64,000 nucleotides of DNA from NCBI GenBank assembly GCA_963704545.1, contig OY969915.1, positions 930,001-994,000 on the forward strand, given 5' to 3'. Within the stretch, counting starts at the first letter, position 1. Each line of letters opens with the position of its first letter. Source of the DNA: VRUE01 sp963704545. Lineage in GTDB: Bacteria; Actinomycetota; Thermoleophilia; Solirubrobacterales; 70-9. Under the pieces are notes generated by a model. The model had not been told where the DNA came from and made no database searches. It worked only from the letters and a program-made list of their open reading frames with translations. Both the position numbers and the translations under genes were made by a program. Shown here one piece after another: positions 36,701 through 43,496 of the stretch.

Positions 36701-36815
36701 AGAAGCGCTGCATGATCTTGCGCCACTCCTCCGGGTCCTGTCCCTCGGCCAGGTCCATCGAGCCGCTCACGTCGGCGAAGAGAACCGTGACCTGCTTGCG
36801 CTCCCCGTCATCCAT
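33798..36815 (-). CDS. Class III adenylate/guanylate cyclase with AAA ATPase and TPR regions
   Basis: About 1005 residues from ATG 36815 (MDDGERKQVTVLFADVSG); a start 8 codons further out is possible. Residues 8-170 are the cyclase domain (FADVSGSMDLAEG, KFTGDGIMAVFGAPV; the two metal-binding Asp are present). An ATPase follows, with Walker A GIVAEPGVGKSRLCF and Walker B region PIVTLVEDLHWMDDASE. The C-terminal half is TPR-like helical repeats (SLALGNLGAAQLAAEDYEGALE). No DNA-binding domain is evident. These multidomain proteins act as signalling hubs; the trigger is unknown. Confidence 0.85.
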   Translation of the reverse strand: MDDGERKQVTVLFADVSGSMDLAEGQDPEEWRKIMQRFFAVLAAAVERFEGTVDKFTGDGIMAVFGAPVAHEDHARRACYAALQMLDDVAEYAAELRRGPGLNFSTRIGINSGEVVAGAIGSDGEGEYTAIGHTVGLAQRMEALAEPGKAYLAEPAAALARGFFALDDLGEFEIKGVSRPVRVSELAGIGTARSRLDLSRERGFSRFVGRDEEMVMLEEALEHAVAGDGAAVGIVAEPGVGKSRLCFELAERARSRGVEVFACQGQAHGREIPFMPVLQMLRTYFGIADGDPERIVREKIAGRALLLDPGFAEDLPILFDFLGVPDPERPLPRLSAEARHRALRGVVCRLVRAPKRREPIVTLVEDLHWMDDASEVLLGELLGSVDGTKTLALVNFRPEYEPEWTEPENYRRISLGPLGAADTEEMLRDLTGEDPSLEGLAELVHERSAGNPFFVEEIVRELAEDGTLEGERGAYRLARPIEDLSVPASVQTVLAARIDRLAPEAKLLLQAMSVAGKEVGERTLAPVAGFADPDACEDALRELIDAGFLYELELYPERVLAFRHPLTREVAYGTQLAAQRGATHAATARALIELNPDRHEELAALVASHMESGQEPLEAARWAARAAHWAGHSQPHDSLRLWDTVTRLVDGLEENEETTGLAVASRLQQLDYAWRLGMEHERVARLEAEAEEIATRIGDLRSLALLRMLLSGRPGLEQTTADWIAGVTEASRLADESGDLHLRVAIRAAGAYAHLCAADFERLDRTADEVLELAGGDPAIGAEIIIGCPVAWAVGAKALVRRERGELDECERLLEESLRLAKDHGDPETASWNRGTKAMLLTMRGEPEAGVAVGRRNCELTDRLGDVFSRSLALGNLGAAQLAAEDYEGALESFDEAERLHREAMDGGDEQEAWRAAVRAEALTGVGRTKEAIELAAWAAEVARERELLWSLPLALLALGRARAAAGEPGAREALDEAAAVTEGTGAKTTLASVEEERDRIAAAR

Positions 36816-36942
36816 ACCGGTCTGCACCACGACCACCAAGGTTACGCGTGTCGTCCCGCCGTTACCTCATCCTCCAGATGTCGCACTTGTCGCCGCATAC
36901 CGGAGGAAAGTGCGACCGCAGTGGTGCTGAGGCTACCGCGCC

Positions 36943-36975
36943 TATACTGACCAGACCGATTGACTGGTCAGTCAA
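36943..36975 (+). promoter_or_regulatory. Promoter -10 and palindromic operator upstream of nitrilase/TetR genes
   Basis: TATACT at 36943-36948 is a likely -10. Just after the expected start lies TTGACT-GGTC-AGTCAA (36960-36975), an inverted repeat 20 bases before the TTG start. The second gene of this unit is a TetR regulator, so autoregulation by binding here is a natural guess. Confidence 0.5.
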
Positions 36976-36994
36976 CCAGCGACCAGGGGGACGC

Positions 36995-37825
36995 TTGCGC
37001 GCAGCGGCAGTACAGCTCAACTCCAACGACGACAAGGCCCGCAACCTCGACACGGCCGAGGGCCTCGTGCGCGACGCGGCCGCCGACGGGGCCGAGCTGA
37101 TCGCCCTGCCGGAGAAGTGGAACCTGCTGGCCGGCGGGCAGGATCTGCTCACCGGCGCCGAGACGCTCGACGGCCCCAGTCTCAATGCCGCCCGCAGCTG
37201 GGCGCGGGAACTCGGCATCCACCTGCTCGCCGGCAGCATCCCCGAGCTGGGCCCTCGCGGCAGGGCGTTCAACACCTCGGTCCTGATCGGCCCGGTCGGC
37301 GACGACCTCGCCGTCTACCGCAAGATCCACATGTTCGACGTCGACGTCGGCGGCGTCTCCTACCGCGAGTCCGAGTGCGAGCAGCCGGGCGAGGAGATCG
37401 TCACCGCGTCCCTCCTGGGCACGACCGTCGGCCTCAGCGTCTGTTACGACCTGCGCTTCCCCGAGCTCTACCGGATCCTCGCCGTGCGCGGCGCCTGCGT
37501 CCTCACCGTCCCCTCCGCCTTCACCCTCGCCACCGGGCGCGACCACTGGGAGGTTCTGCTGCGGGCGCGGGCGATCGAGAATCAGGCCTTCGTCCTCGCC
37601 CCGAACCAGGTCGGCGAGGCGTCGCCCCACTTCGAGTCCTACGGCCGCTCGGCGATCGTCGACCCCTGGGGCGTCGTCCTCGCCACCGCACCCGACGAGG
37701 AGTGCTTCGTCGCGGCCGACCTCGACCTCTCCTCCCAGCGTCGCATCCGCGAGTCGCTGCCGTCGCTCGCCAACCGCCGTCCCCAGGCCTACGTCTGGCC
37801 CCAGCTGACGGAGGCCCGCGCCTGA
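36995..37825 (+). CDS. Carbon-nitrogen hydrolase (nitrilase superfamily, Nit2-like)
   Basis: A 276-residue protein. I chose TTG 36995 because the protein fold begins at once (LRAAAVQLNSNDDKARN) and GGGGG precedes it. The catalytic triad is in place: Glu in ALPEKWN, Lys in YRKIHMFDVD, and Cys in VCYDLRFPELYR. HMFDVD and SVCYDLRFPE resemble the deaminated glutathione amidase / omega-amidase branch. It removes ammonia from an amide in metabolite repair. It is followed at one base by the TetR gene. Confidence 0.85.
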   Translation: MRAAAVQLNSNDDKARNLDTAEGLVRDAAADGAELIALPEKWNLLAGGQDLLTGAETLDGPSLNAARSWARELGIHLLAGSIPELGPRGRAFNTSVLIGPVGDDLAVYRKIHMFDVDVGGVSYRESECEQPGEEIVTASLLGTTVGLSVCYDLRFPELYRILAVRGACVLTVPSAFTLATGRDHWEVLLRARAIENQAFVLAPNQVGEASPHFESYGRSAIVDPWGVVLATAPDEECFVAADLDLSSQRRIRESLPSLANRRPQAYVWPQLTEARA

Positions 37826-37826
37826 G

Positions 37827-38435
37827 ATGGCTTCCAAGGCCTCCGCCCCCGCCGTCGACAAGCGGCGCCAGATCCTCGACGCGGCGATCCGCGTCTTCGC
37901 CCGCCAGGGTTTCCACTCGACCCGCGTCTCCGACATCGCCGACGAAGCGGGCGTCGCCTACGGGCTGGTCTACCACTACTTCAAGTCGAAGGACGAGGTG
38001 CTGAACGAGCTCTTCGTCGAGCGCTGGTCGCTGCTGCTGGCGGCGATCGAGGAGGCCGACCGCGAAGGGGCCTCGCCGCGCCAGAAGCTCGAAGCGGTGG
38101 CCGGCTTCATCGTCGGCTCCTACCGCCACGACCCGGAGCTGATGAAGGTGATCATCGTCGAGGTCACCCGCGCCGCCAACTCCTTCGGCCGCACCCACCT
38201 GCCCGAGATCCGCCGCGCCTACGACTCGATCGCCAAGATCGTCGCCGAGGGCCAGGAGTCGGGCGAGTTCCGCCGCGACATCGACCCGACCTTCGCCTCG
38301 ATGTCCTTCTACGGCGCGATCGAGCAGCTGCTCACCGGCTGGATCTTCGAGGTGATCCCAGCCTCGGACGCCGACTTCGACCAGGCAAAGAGCCTTGTCG
38401 TGGCGACGATCTGCGACGGCCTCGAGCCGCGATAG
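37827..38435 (+). CDS. TetR family transcriptional regulator
   Basis: A 202-residue protein. Residues about 13-60 are the TetR DNA-binding domain (QILDAAIRVFARQGFHSTRVSDIADEAGV in parts: ILDAAIRVFARQGF and VAYGLVYHYFKSKDEVL). The all-helical C-terminus resembles FadR/KstR-like ligand domains. It may control its own operon through the inverted repeat at 36960-36975. The ligand is unknown, possibly an acyl-CoA. Confidence 0.88.
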   Translation: MASKASAPAVDKRRQILDAAIRVFARQGFHSTRVSDIADEAGVAYGLVYHYFKSKDEVLNELFVERWSLLLAAIEEADREGASPRQKLEAVAGFIVGSYRHDPELMKVIIVEVTRAANSFGRTHLPEIRRAYDSIAKIVAEGQESGEFRRDIDPTFASMSFYGAIEQLLTGWIFEVIPASDADFDQAKSLVVATICDGLEPR

Positions 38436-38451
38436 GTAAGGTCGGGCCGGT

Positions 38452-38586
38452 ATGGAGAACGAGATCGTCAAACGCCTCGTCTGGAGCGGCATGCTCGCCG
38501 GGGCAGGCGCGGTGGCCAGCATCCTCGCCACCCGCGTCGCCGCCATCGCCTACCGCCGTTTCTTCGACGAGGATCCGCCGGAGTAG
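38452..38586 (+). CDS. Very small membrane protein
   Basis: Forty-four residues, from ATG 38452 to TAG 38586. One hydrophobic helix (LVWSGMLAGAGAVASILATRVAAIAY) is flanked by a charged N-terminus (MENEIVKR) and a C-terminus of RRFFDEDPPE. It starts 16 bases after the TetR stop and ends one base before the holin-like gene's start, so it is part of the same run of small envelope genes. No known domain; coding status rests on spacing and composition. Confidence 0.55.
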   Translation: MENEIVKRLVWSGMLAGAGAVASILATRVAAIAYRRFFDEDPPE

Positions 38587-38587
38587 C

Positions 38588-39022
38588 GTGCCCGACGGCG
38601 CCGGAACACCACCGCCCCAGGACGAGCGCTCGGTCAGCGAGCTCGTCTTCGACGTCGCCGAGAAGAGCTCCTCGCTGGTCCGAGAGGAGATCGAGCTCGC
38701 CAAGGCCGAGGTCTCCGACAAGGTCGGCAAGCTCCTGCGCGGCTCCGTCGTCGGCATCGCCGCCGGCACCTTCGCCTTCCTCGCCCTGATCCTGGTCATG
38801 GAGGGAGTTGCCTGGCTTCTGGCCGAAGAGGTCTTCGACGGCAACGCCTGGCCCGGCTTCTTCGTCGAGGCCGCGGTCTTCCTCCTGATTGCCGCCGCGG
38901 CGGGCTTCTTCGCCTACCGCTCGGTCCAGGCCGGCGCGCCACCCGTACCCGAGCAGGCGATCGAGGAGGCCAAGCTGACGAAGGCGACACTGGAATCCGG
39001 AGCGAAAGCAGGTAGCGAATGA
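38588..39022 (+). CDS. Phage-holin-superfamily-III-like membrane protein
   Basis: A 144-residue protein, GTG start. The N-terminal amphipathic helix (SVSELVFDVAEKSSSLVREEIELAKAEV in parts: LVREEIELAKAEV) and two membrane helices (GIAAGTFAFLALILVMEGVAWLL, FFVEAAVFLLIAAAAGFFAY) are typical of the Phage_holin_3_6 family. Despite the name, this family is a common chromosomal envelope protein in actinobacteria. The stop overlaps the next start by ATGA. Confidence 0.8.
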   Translation: MPDGAGTPPPQDERSVSELVFDVAEKSSSLVREEIELAKAEVSDKVGKLLRGSVVGIAAGTFAFLALILVMEGVAWLLAEEVFDGNAWPGFFVEAAVFLLIAAAAGFFAYRSVQAGAPPVPEQAIEEAKLTKATLESGAKAGSE

Positions 39023-39270
39023 GCGCCCAGCCCGAGTCGGCCCGGCCGCCCACCGCCGGCATGCCCGGCCGCTCGCCGGCGGAGATCCGCCGCGACATCG
39101 ACCTCCAGCGCCGTGACCTCGGCCGCTCGGTCGAGCAGCTCCGCGGCCGCGTCGCCGAGCTGACCGACTGGCGTCGCCAAGTGTACGAGCACCGCTCCCA
39201 GCTGATCGCCGGCGCGGCAGTCGCCGGCTTCGCCCTCGGCGGCCTGATGATGCTGCGCCGCCGCCGCTAG
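39019..39270 (+). CDS. DUF3618 protein
   Basis: An 83-residue protein. RSPAEIRRDIDLQRRDLG, with SVEQLRGRVAEL, is the DUF3618 pattern of an acidic/basic amphipathic helix. It ends in a single membrane helix (LIAGAAVAGFALGGLMML) and RRRR. Often found beside the holin-like family, with which it is coupled here. Function unknown; envelope-associated. Confidence 0.8.
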   Translation: MSAQPESARPPTAGMPGRSPAEIRRDIDLQRRDLGRSVEQLRGRVAELTDWRRQVYEHRSQLIAGAAVAGFALGGLMMLRRRR

Positions 39271-39282
39271 AGGCTCGACCCG

Positions 39283-39513
39283 GTGGCCGACCTTGCGGAG
39301 ATCCGGCAGATGATCGAGGCGGCGCTGCCCGGCGCCGAGGTCGAGGTCGTCGACGAGACCGGTACCGCCGACCATCTGCGGGCGACCGTGACCGCGCCCC
39401 AGTTCGAGGGACTCTCCAGGCTCGACCAGCACCGCCTGGTCAAGGCCGCGGTCAAGCCCCGCTTCGACGACGGGGCCATCCACGCTCTTTCCCTCATGAC
39501 CAAGCCTCTATGA
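39283..39513 (+). CDS. bolA: BolA family protein
   Basis: A 76-residue protein, GTG start. IRQMIEAALPGAEVEVVDETG and LDQHRLVKAAVK...IHALSLMTK fit the BolA class II KH-like fold, with the conserved His near the end (AIHALSL). BolA proteins bind an Fe-S cluster jointly with monothiol glutaredoxins. The next gene is exactly such a glutaredoxin, which supports a complex. Confidence 0.85.
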   Translation: MADLAEIRQMIEAALPGAEVEVVDETGTADHLRATVTAPQFEGLSRLDQHRLVKAAVKPRFDDGAIHALSLMTKPL

Positions 39514-39520
39514 GCGCCGC

Positions 39521-39560
39521 CTGAACGATTGACCCCCGTATGCGGGGGTCAATCGTTCAG
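39521..39560 (+). promoter_or_regulatory. Perfect 18-bp hairpin between bolA and the glutaredoxin gene
   Basis: CTGAACGATTGACCCCCG (39521-39538) pairs perfectly with 39543-39560 around the loop TATG. It lies 7 bases after the bolA stop and 16 bases before the glutaredoxin GTG. There is no T-run. It may lower glutaredoxin expression relative to bolA, end the upstream transcript, or mark a processing site. Confidence 0.6.
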
Positions 39561-39576
39561 TCTCTACAATCGCCAT

Positions 39577-39966
39577 GTGGCCGACGCCGAGTTGAAGCAG
39601 AAGGTCGAAGAGCTGATCGCCGCCAACCCGGTGCTGCTCTTCATGAAGGGCACCCCCGACATGCCGCGCTGCGGCTTCTCGATGCGGGTGGTGCAGGTGC
39701 TCGACTCGGTCGACGTCGAGTACGGGGCGATCGACGTGCTGCCGGCGCTGCAGCCGCTGCGCGAAGTCACCACCGAGATCTCCGACTGGCAGACCTTCCC
39801 CCAGCTCTACGTCAACGGCGAGCTGATCGGCGGCGCCGACATCGTCGAGGAGATGTTCGAGTCCGGCGAGCTGGCCGAGGCGCTCGGGGTCGAGCAGCCC
39901 GCCGCCGCCCAGGCAGCCGCTCCGGCCGCACCCCCGGTGCAGTCGCCTCCTCTGCAGATCGAATAG
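39577..39966 (+). CDS. Monothiol glutaredoxin, Grx4 type
   Basis: A 129-residue protein from GTG 39577 (MADAELKQKVEELI). The CGFS active site is at residues 32-35 (PRCGFSMRVVQ), with the glutathione-contact segments WQTFPQLYVNGELIGGAD. A Pro/Ala-rich tail (PAAAQAAAPAAPPVQ) of about 25 residues is unusual for the family. It carries [2Fe-2S] clusters with BolA and glutathione-like thiols. Confidence 0.88.
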   Translation: MADAELKQKVEELIAANPVLLFMKGTPDMPRCGFSMRVVQVLDSVDVEYGAIDVLPALQPLREVTTEISDWQTFPQLYVNGELIGGADIVEEMFESGELAEALGVEQPAAAQAAAPAAPPVQSPPLQIE

Positions 39967-39973
39967 CGCCGAG

Positions 39974-40360
39974 CTAAACGGCCGCTGTCTCTGCGGCGTC
40001 CTCTTTCACCTGAAAGGACGATCCGCAGCCGCAGGCGGCGACGACGTTCGGGTTGTTGACCTGGAAGCCCGCGCCCTGCAGGCCTTCCACGTAGTCGACC
40101 TCGGAGCCGAAGACGAACTGCATGCTGACCTTGTCGACGATCACCGAGACGCCGTCGACCTCGAAGACGTGGTCGTCGTCCTTGACGCGATCGAAGGCGA
40201 GCGCGTACTGGAAGCCCGAGCAACCGCCGCCGCGGACGGCGACCCGAAGTGCCTGTCCCTCGGTGTCCTCCTGGGAGCCGAGCAGCTCGCCGATCTTGCC
40301 GGCCGCCTTCTCGGTGAGGGCGATGGCGGTCTGCGGAGTCTCGGTCTGAGGGTCGGTCAC
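39974..40360 (-). CDS. Iron-sulfur carrier protein, IscA/ErpA type
   Basis: A 128-residue protein from GTG 40360 (MTDPQTETPQTAIALT). The three metal cysteines are Cys47 (GGGCSGFQY) and Cys110/Cys112 (AACGCGSSF). VNNPNVVAACGCG is the family signature. It converges on the glutaredoxin gene with 7 bases between stops, giving an Fe-S cluster of bolA, grx and iscA-type genes. It hands Fe-S clusters to target enzymes. Confidence 0.9.
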   Translation of the reverse strand: MTDPQTETPQTAIALTEKAAGKIGELLGSQEDTEGQALRVAVRGGGCSGFQYALAFDRVKDDDHVFEVDGVSVIVDKVSMQFVFGSEVDYVEGLQGAGFQVNNPNVVAACGCGSSFQVKEDAAETAAV

Positions 40361-40400
40361 TTCACAAAGTGTAGCGAGAGACCTGAGAGAATCGCTCGTC

Positions 40401-41276
40401 TTGAGTTCCGGCACCGACATCGCGGTCGTCTGCGACACGACGGCTTACCTGCCCACCGAGCTGGTTGCCTCGAACGGGATCCATGTCGTCAGCCTTTACG
40501 TGGCGGTCGACGGCGTGCAGGAGCCGGAGTCCGAGATCTCCGACTACGCCGCCTTCTACGAGCGCCTGCGCGCCTCCGAGGAAGGCGCGACCACCTCGCA
40601 GCCCTCCATCGGGGACTTCGTCTCGGTCTACGAGCCCCTGCTCGACGAAGGCCGCGAGATCGTCTCGGTTCACATCTCCTCCGGCATCTCGGGAACCTTC
40701 GAGGCGGCCGGACAGGCGCGCGAGCGCCTCGTCGCCGAGGGCAAGGGGGGGGAGCGGATCCACCTCTTCGACTCGCGCTCGGCCTGCGGTGGGATGAGCT
40801 ACTCGGTGCTCGCGGCCGCCGCCGCGGCCCGGGCCGGCGGTAACAGCGAGGCGGTCCTCGCCCGTGCCAGGCAGGCGCGCGAGGAGCTGAAGATGTGGTT
40901 CGCGATCGACACGCTCGAGTACCTGCGGCGCGGCGGCCGCATCGGCGGCGCCCGTGCCTGGATCGGCTCGGCGCTGAAGATCAAGCCGATCCTCACCCTG
41001 GAGGAGGAGATCACCCCGGTCGAGCGCGTCCGCACCCGCGCCCGCTCGATCGAGCGACTGCGCGACTACGCCCGCCAGCGCCACGAGTCCGGCCTCGACG
41101 CCTGGGTCATCCAGCACATCCAGGATCCCGAGACCGCCGGCGCCCTCGCCGACGACTGCCGCGAGATCTTCGGCTGCGAGCCCGTCTACATCTCGGAGAT
41201 CGGCCCCGTCATCGGCGCCCACGTCGGCCCCGGCCTGCTCGGCGTCGGCAGCGTCAGCAACGAGGTTCTCAGCTAA
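40401..41276 (+). CDS. DegV family fatty-acid-binding protein
   Basis: A 291-residue protein, TTG start. IAVVCDTTAYLPTEL, TSQPSIGDFVSVYE, SVHISSGISGTFEAAG and LFDSRSACGGMSYSVL form the lipid-binding N-domain of DegV/FakB proteins. TLEYLRRGGRIGGARAWIGSALKIKPIL is the conserved C-domain loop (quoted part: YLRRGGRIGGARAWIG). In Gram-positives such proteins present fatty acids to a FakA kinase; no fakA is nearby. Confidence 0.88.
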   Translation: MSSGTDIAVVCDTTAYLPTELVASNGIHVVSLYVAVDGVQEPESEISDYAAFYERLRASEEGATTSQPSIGDFVSVYEPLLDEGREIVSVHISSGISGTFEAAGQARERLVAEGKGGERIHLFDSRSACGGMSYSVLAAAAAARAGGNSEAVLARARQAREELKMWFAIDTLEYLRRGGRIGGARAWIGSALKIKPILTLEEEITPVERVRTRARSIERLRDYARQRHESGLDAWVIQHIQDPETAGALADDCREIFGCEPVYISEIGPVIGAHVGPGLLGVGSVSNEVLS

Positions 41277-41291
41277 CCAAGAGCCCTGCAG

Positions 41292-41361
41292 GGGGTCCCC
41301 GGGGATGGGTCTCCGGGGACTCCCGGCGAAGCCGGCCCGGAGACTCATCCCCGGGGACCCC
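41292..41361. terminator. Bidirectional terminator, 25-bp stem
   Basis: Bases 41292-41316 pair with 41337-41361 over 25 bp with one G-U type mismatch. It lies between the convergent DegV and ferredoxin reductase genes. The loop itself can fold (CCCGGCGAAGCCGGC). Confidence 0.75.
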
Positions 41362-41367
41362 TCAGGC

Positions 41368-42768
41368 TCAGACCCGCTCGCCCAGGGTCTCGAGCATCTC
41401 CTCGACCCGGACGAACTTGACGCGGGGGCGGCCGTGGGGTTCGCCGCGGCCGACCTCGGCCTGGTCGATCGCCTGCCAGTCCTCGAAGCTGACGTAGCGG
41501 ACGCCGCGTTCGGCGAGGAGGGCCTCGACCGCGCCCGGGTCGGGCGCCTCGGGACTGAGCAGCGTTTGCGACTCGACGTCGGCGAGCAGGTGCTGGACTG
41601 TCTCCAGCGCGTCTTTCTTGTTCGTCCCGATCACGCCGGACGGACCGCGCTTGATCCAGCCGGCGGTGTAGTGGCCGACCTTGTGGCCGGAGTCGTGGGA
41701 GTCGAGCACGCGCCCCCCCTCGTTGAGGATCAGGCCGCGCTTCTCGTCGAAGGGGACGCCCTCGATTGGCACGCCGGTGTAGCCGACCGAGCGCAGCACC
41801 AGGCCGCACTCGAGCTCTTCGCGCTCTCCCGTGTCGCGGGCGCGCAGGGAGCCGCCCTCCTCGACCAGCTCGTTGCGCCCGATCACGATCTTCTCGACCT
41901 TGCCGTCGCCCCGGATCTCGACCGGCGAGGCGAGGAAGCGCAGGACGACCCGCTGCTTCTTGCCCTCCGGCTCGCGCTGGGAGAACTCGCGCAGGGTCTC
42001 GACGTTGACCCGGGTCGTCTTGTCGGCCTCCTCGGACTCCAGGTAGGCGGCGCTCGCCGGGTCGAGCTCGACCTCGGCGGGGTCGACGACCACGTCGGCG
42101 TCCTCCATCTCGCCCAGCTCCTTGATCTCCGGGTTGGTGAAGGCCGCCTGAACCGGCCCGCGGCGCCCGAGCACGACGATCTCGCGGATCTTCTTCGCGT
42201 CGAGCAGCTCGATCGCGTGGTCGGCGGTGTCGGTCTGTCGCAGCTCGTGGTCGGTCAGCGCCAGCATCCGGGCGACGTCCATCGCCACGTTGCCGTTGCC
42301 GATCACCACGGCGCGCTCGCAGGAGAGGTCGAACTCCTCGCCGGCGTAGTCGGGGTGGGCGTTGTACCAGCCGACGAAGGCGGTGGCGGCATGGCTGCCG
42401 GGCAGGTCCTCGCCGGGGATGCCGAGCTGGCGGTCGGTCTCGCAGCCGACCGTGAAGACGATCGCGTGGTAGAGCCGCTCGAGGTCCTCGACCTCGATGT
42501 CGTGGCTGACCTTGACGTTGCCGAAGAAGCGGAAGCCCTCGCGCGCGGCGGTTTTTTCGTAGACCCGGGTTACCGACTTGATCTTCGGGTGGTCCGGCGC
42601 GACGCCGCCGCGGACGAGGCCGAAGGGGGTGGGGAGGCGGTCGAAGAGGTCGACCTGGGCGTGCACGTCCTCGCCTTTGAGGATGTGCTCGGCGGCGTAG
42701 AAGCCGGACGGGCCGGCGCCGACGATGGCGACGCGGACAGGGTTCTCAGGCGTTCCGATCTCAGTCAT
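41368..42768 (-). CDS. fprA: Ferredoxin-NADP+ reductase, FprA/adrenodoxin-reductase type
   Basis: A 466-residue protein from ATG 42768. FAD site VAIVGAGPSGFYAAEHIL; RLPTPFGLVRGGVAPDHPKIK, a hallmark of adrenodoxin-reductase-like enzymes; NADP site AVVIGNGNVAMDVARML; GYTGVPIEGVPFDE; and C-terminal YTAGWIKRGPSGVIGTNKKDA. It passes electrons between NADPH and ferredoxin for cytochrome P450, Fe-S or haem enzymes. It lies 32 bases after hemQ on the same strand. Confidence 0.92.
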   Translation of the reverse strand: MTEIGTPENPVRVAIVGAGPSGFYAAEHILKGEDVHAQVDLFDRLPTPFGLVRGGVAPDHPKIKSVTRVYEKTAAREGFRFFGNVKVSHDIEVEDLERLYHAIVFTVGCETDRQLGIPGEDLPGSHAATAFVGWYNAHPDYAGEEFDLSCERAVVIGNGNVAMDVARMLALTDHELRQTDTADHAIELLDAKKIREIVVLGRRGPVQAAFTNPEIKELGEMEDADVVVDPAEVELDPASAAYLESEEADKTTRVNVETLREFSQREPEGKKQRVVLRFLASPVEIRGDGKVEKIVIGRNELVEEGGSLRARDTGEREELECGLVLRSVGYTGVPIEGVPFDEKRGLILNEGGRVLDSHDSGHKVGHYTAGWIKRGPSGVIGTNKKDALETVQHLLADVESQTLLSPEAPDPGAVEALLAERGVRYVSFEDWQAIDQAEVGRGEPHGRPRVKFVRVEEMLETLGERV

Positions 42769-42800
42769 GGGAGCGGGGAAGGATAGGGAACGGCGAGCGC

Positions 42801-43496
42801 CTACGCGCCGGCGGCGACGGCGCTGGGCACCCCGTCGAGCGCGTCGAGCGCCTTGCGCGGCGAGAGCGCCACGCAGGTGAAGATCGGGGTCTCCAGCTCG
42901 GTGTACTCGCTCGACTCGGTCGGGCGCAGCTCCTGCACCAGGTCGAGGAACATGCCCGGGTCGTCGCCCTCGAAGGCGACGACGAACTCCTGGTCGTCGA
43001 GGCCGAACGAGTAGGAGGTGTTGATCGTGATCTCCGGGTAGCGGCGCCCGACCTCGATGTGGCTTTTCATGATCCGGCCGCGCTCCTCCGCGGGCAGCCC
43101 GTACCAGCGGCGCTGCTTCACCATCGGGTAGAGGAACATGTACTTGCGCTCGCTTACGCAGATCTCGGGGCGCGCCTGCTCCTCGGAGTACGGCGAGCGC
43201 TTGGTCATCGAGAGGAACGAGTAGGGCGTCTCCGCCCATTTCGCCAGCCCGCTCTGGCCGAGCACGACGTGGAAGGTGTGCAGGTCGTCGAGGCTGGGGC
43301 TCTGGCTGAGCAGGACCAGGTCGACGTCGCCGCGCGTGCCTATGGTTGAGTAGGCGCGCAATGAGCGATCGAGGGCGAAGTCCTCGCAGGCGGCGAGGAA
43401 CTCCTGCTTGTCGGTGGCCCGCAGCTCGGCGTCCTGGCGGCGCCAGGCGGGGTCCATCTTGAAAAATGTGAACTTGGCAAACGTGCGATCAGCCAT
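42801..43496 (-). CDS. hemQ: Coproheme decarboxylase HemQ (chlorite dismutase family)
   Basis: A 231-residue protein from ATG 43496 (MADRTFAKFTFFKMDP). ERKYMFLYPMVKQRRWYGLP and RIMKSHIEVGRRYPEI (probable proximal His) fit the family; DDQEFVVAFEGDDPGMFLDLVQELR is the C-terminal part (quoted parts: DDQEFVVAFEGDD). The length fits the pentameric HemQ of actinobacteria rather than longer chlorite dismutases. It converts coproheme to haem b in the coproporphyrin pathway. The partner fprA is downstream. Confidence 0.88.
   Translation of the reverse strand: MADRTFAKFTFFKMDPAWRRQDAELRATDKQEFLAACEDFALDRSLRAYSTIGTRGDVDLVLLSQSPSLDDLHTFHVVLGQSGLAKWAETPYSFLSMTKRSPYSEEQARPEICVSERKYMFLYPMVKQRRWYGLPAEERGRIMKSHIEVGRRYPEITINTSYSFGLDDQEFVVAFEGDDPGMFLDLVQELRPTESSEYTELETPIFTCVALSPRKALDALDGVPSAVAAGA

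Noticed and set aside
38588..39022. Holin-like gene as a sign of a prophage
   Set aside because: The family is a normal chromosomal envelope protein in actinobacteria; no other phage gene is present.
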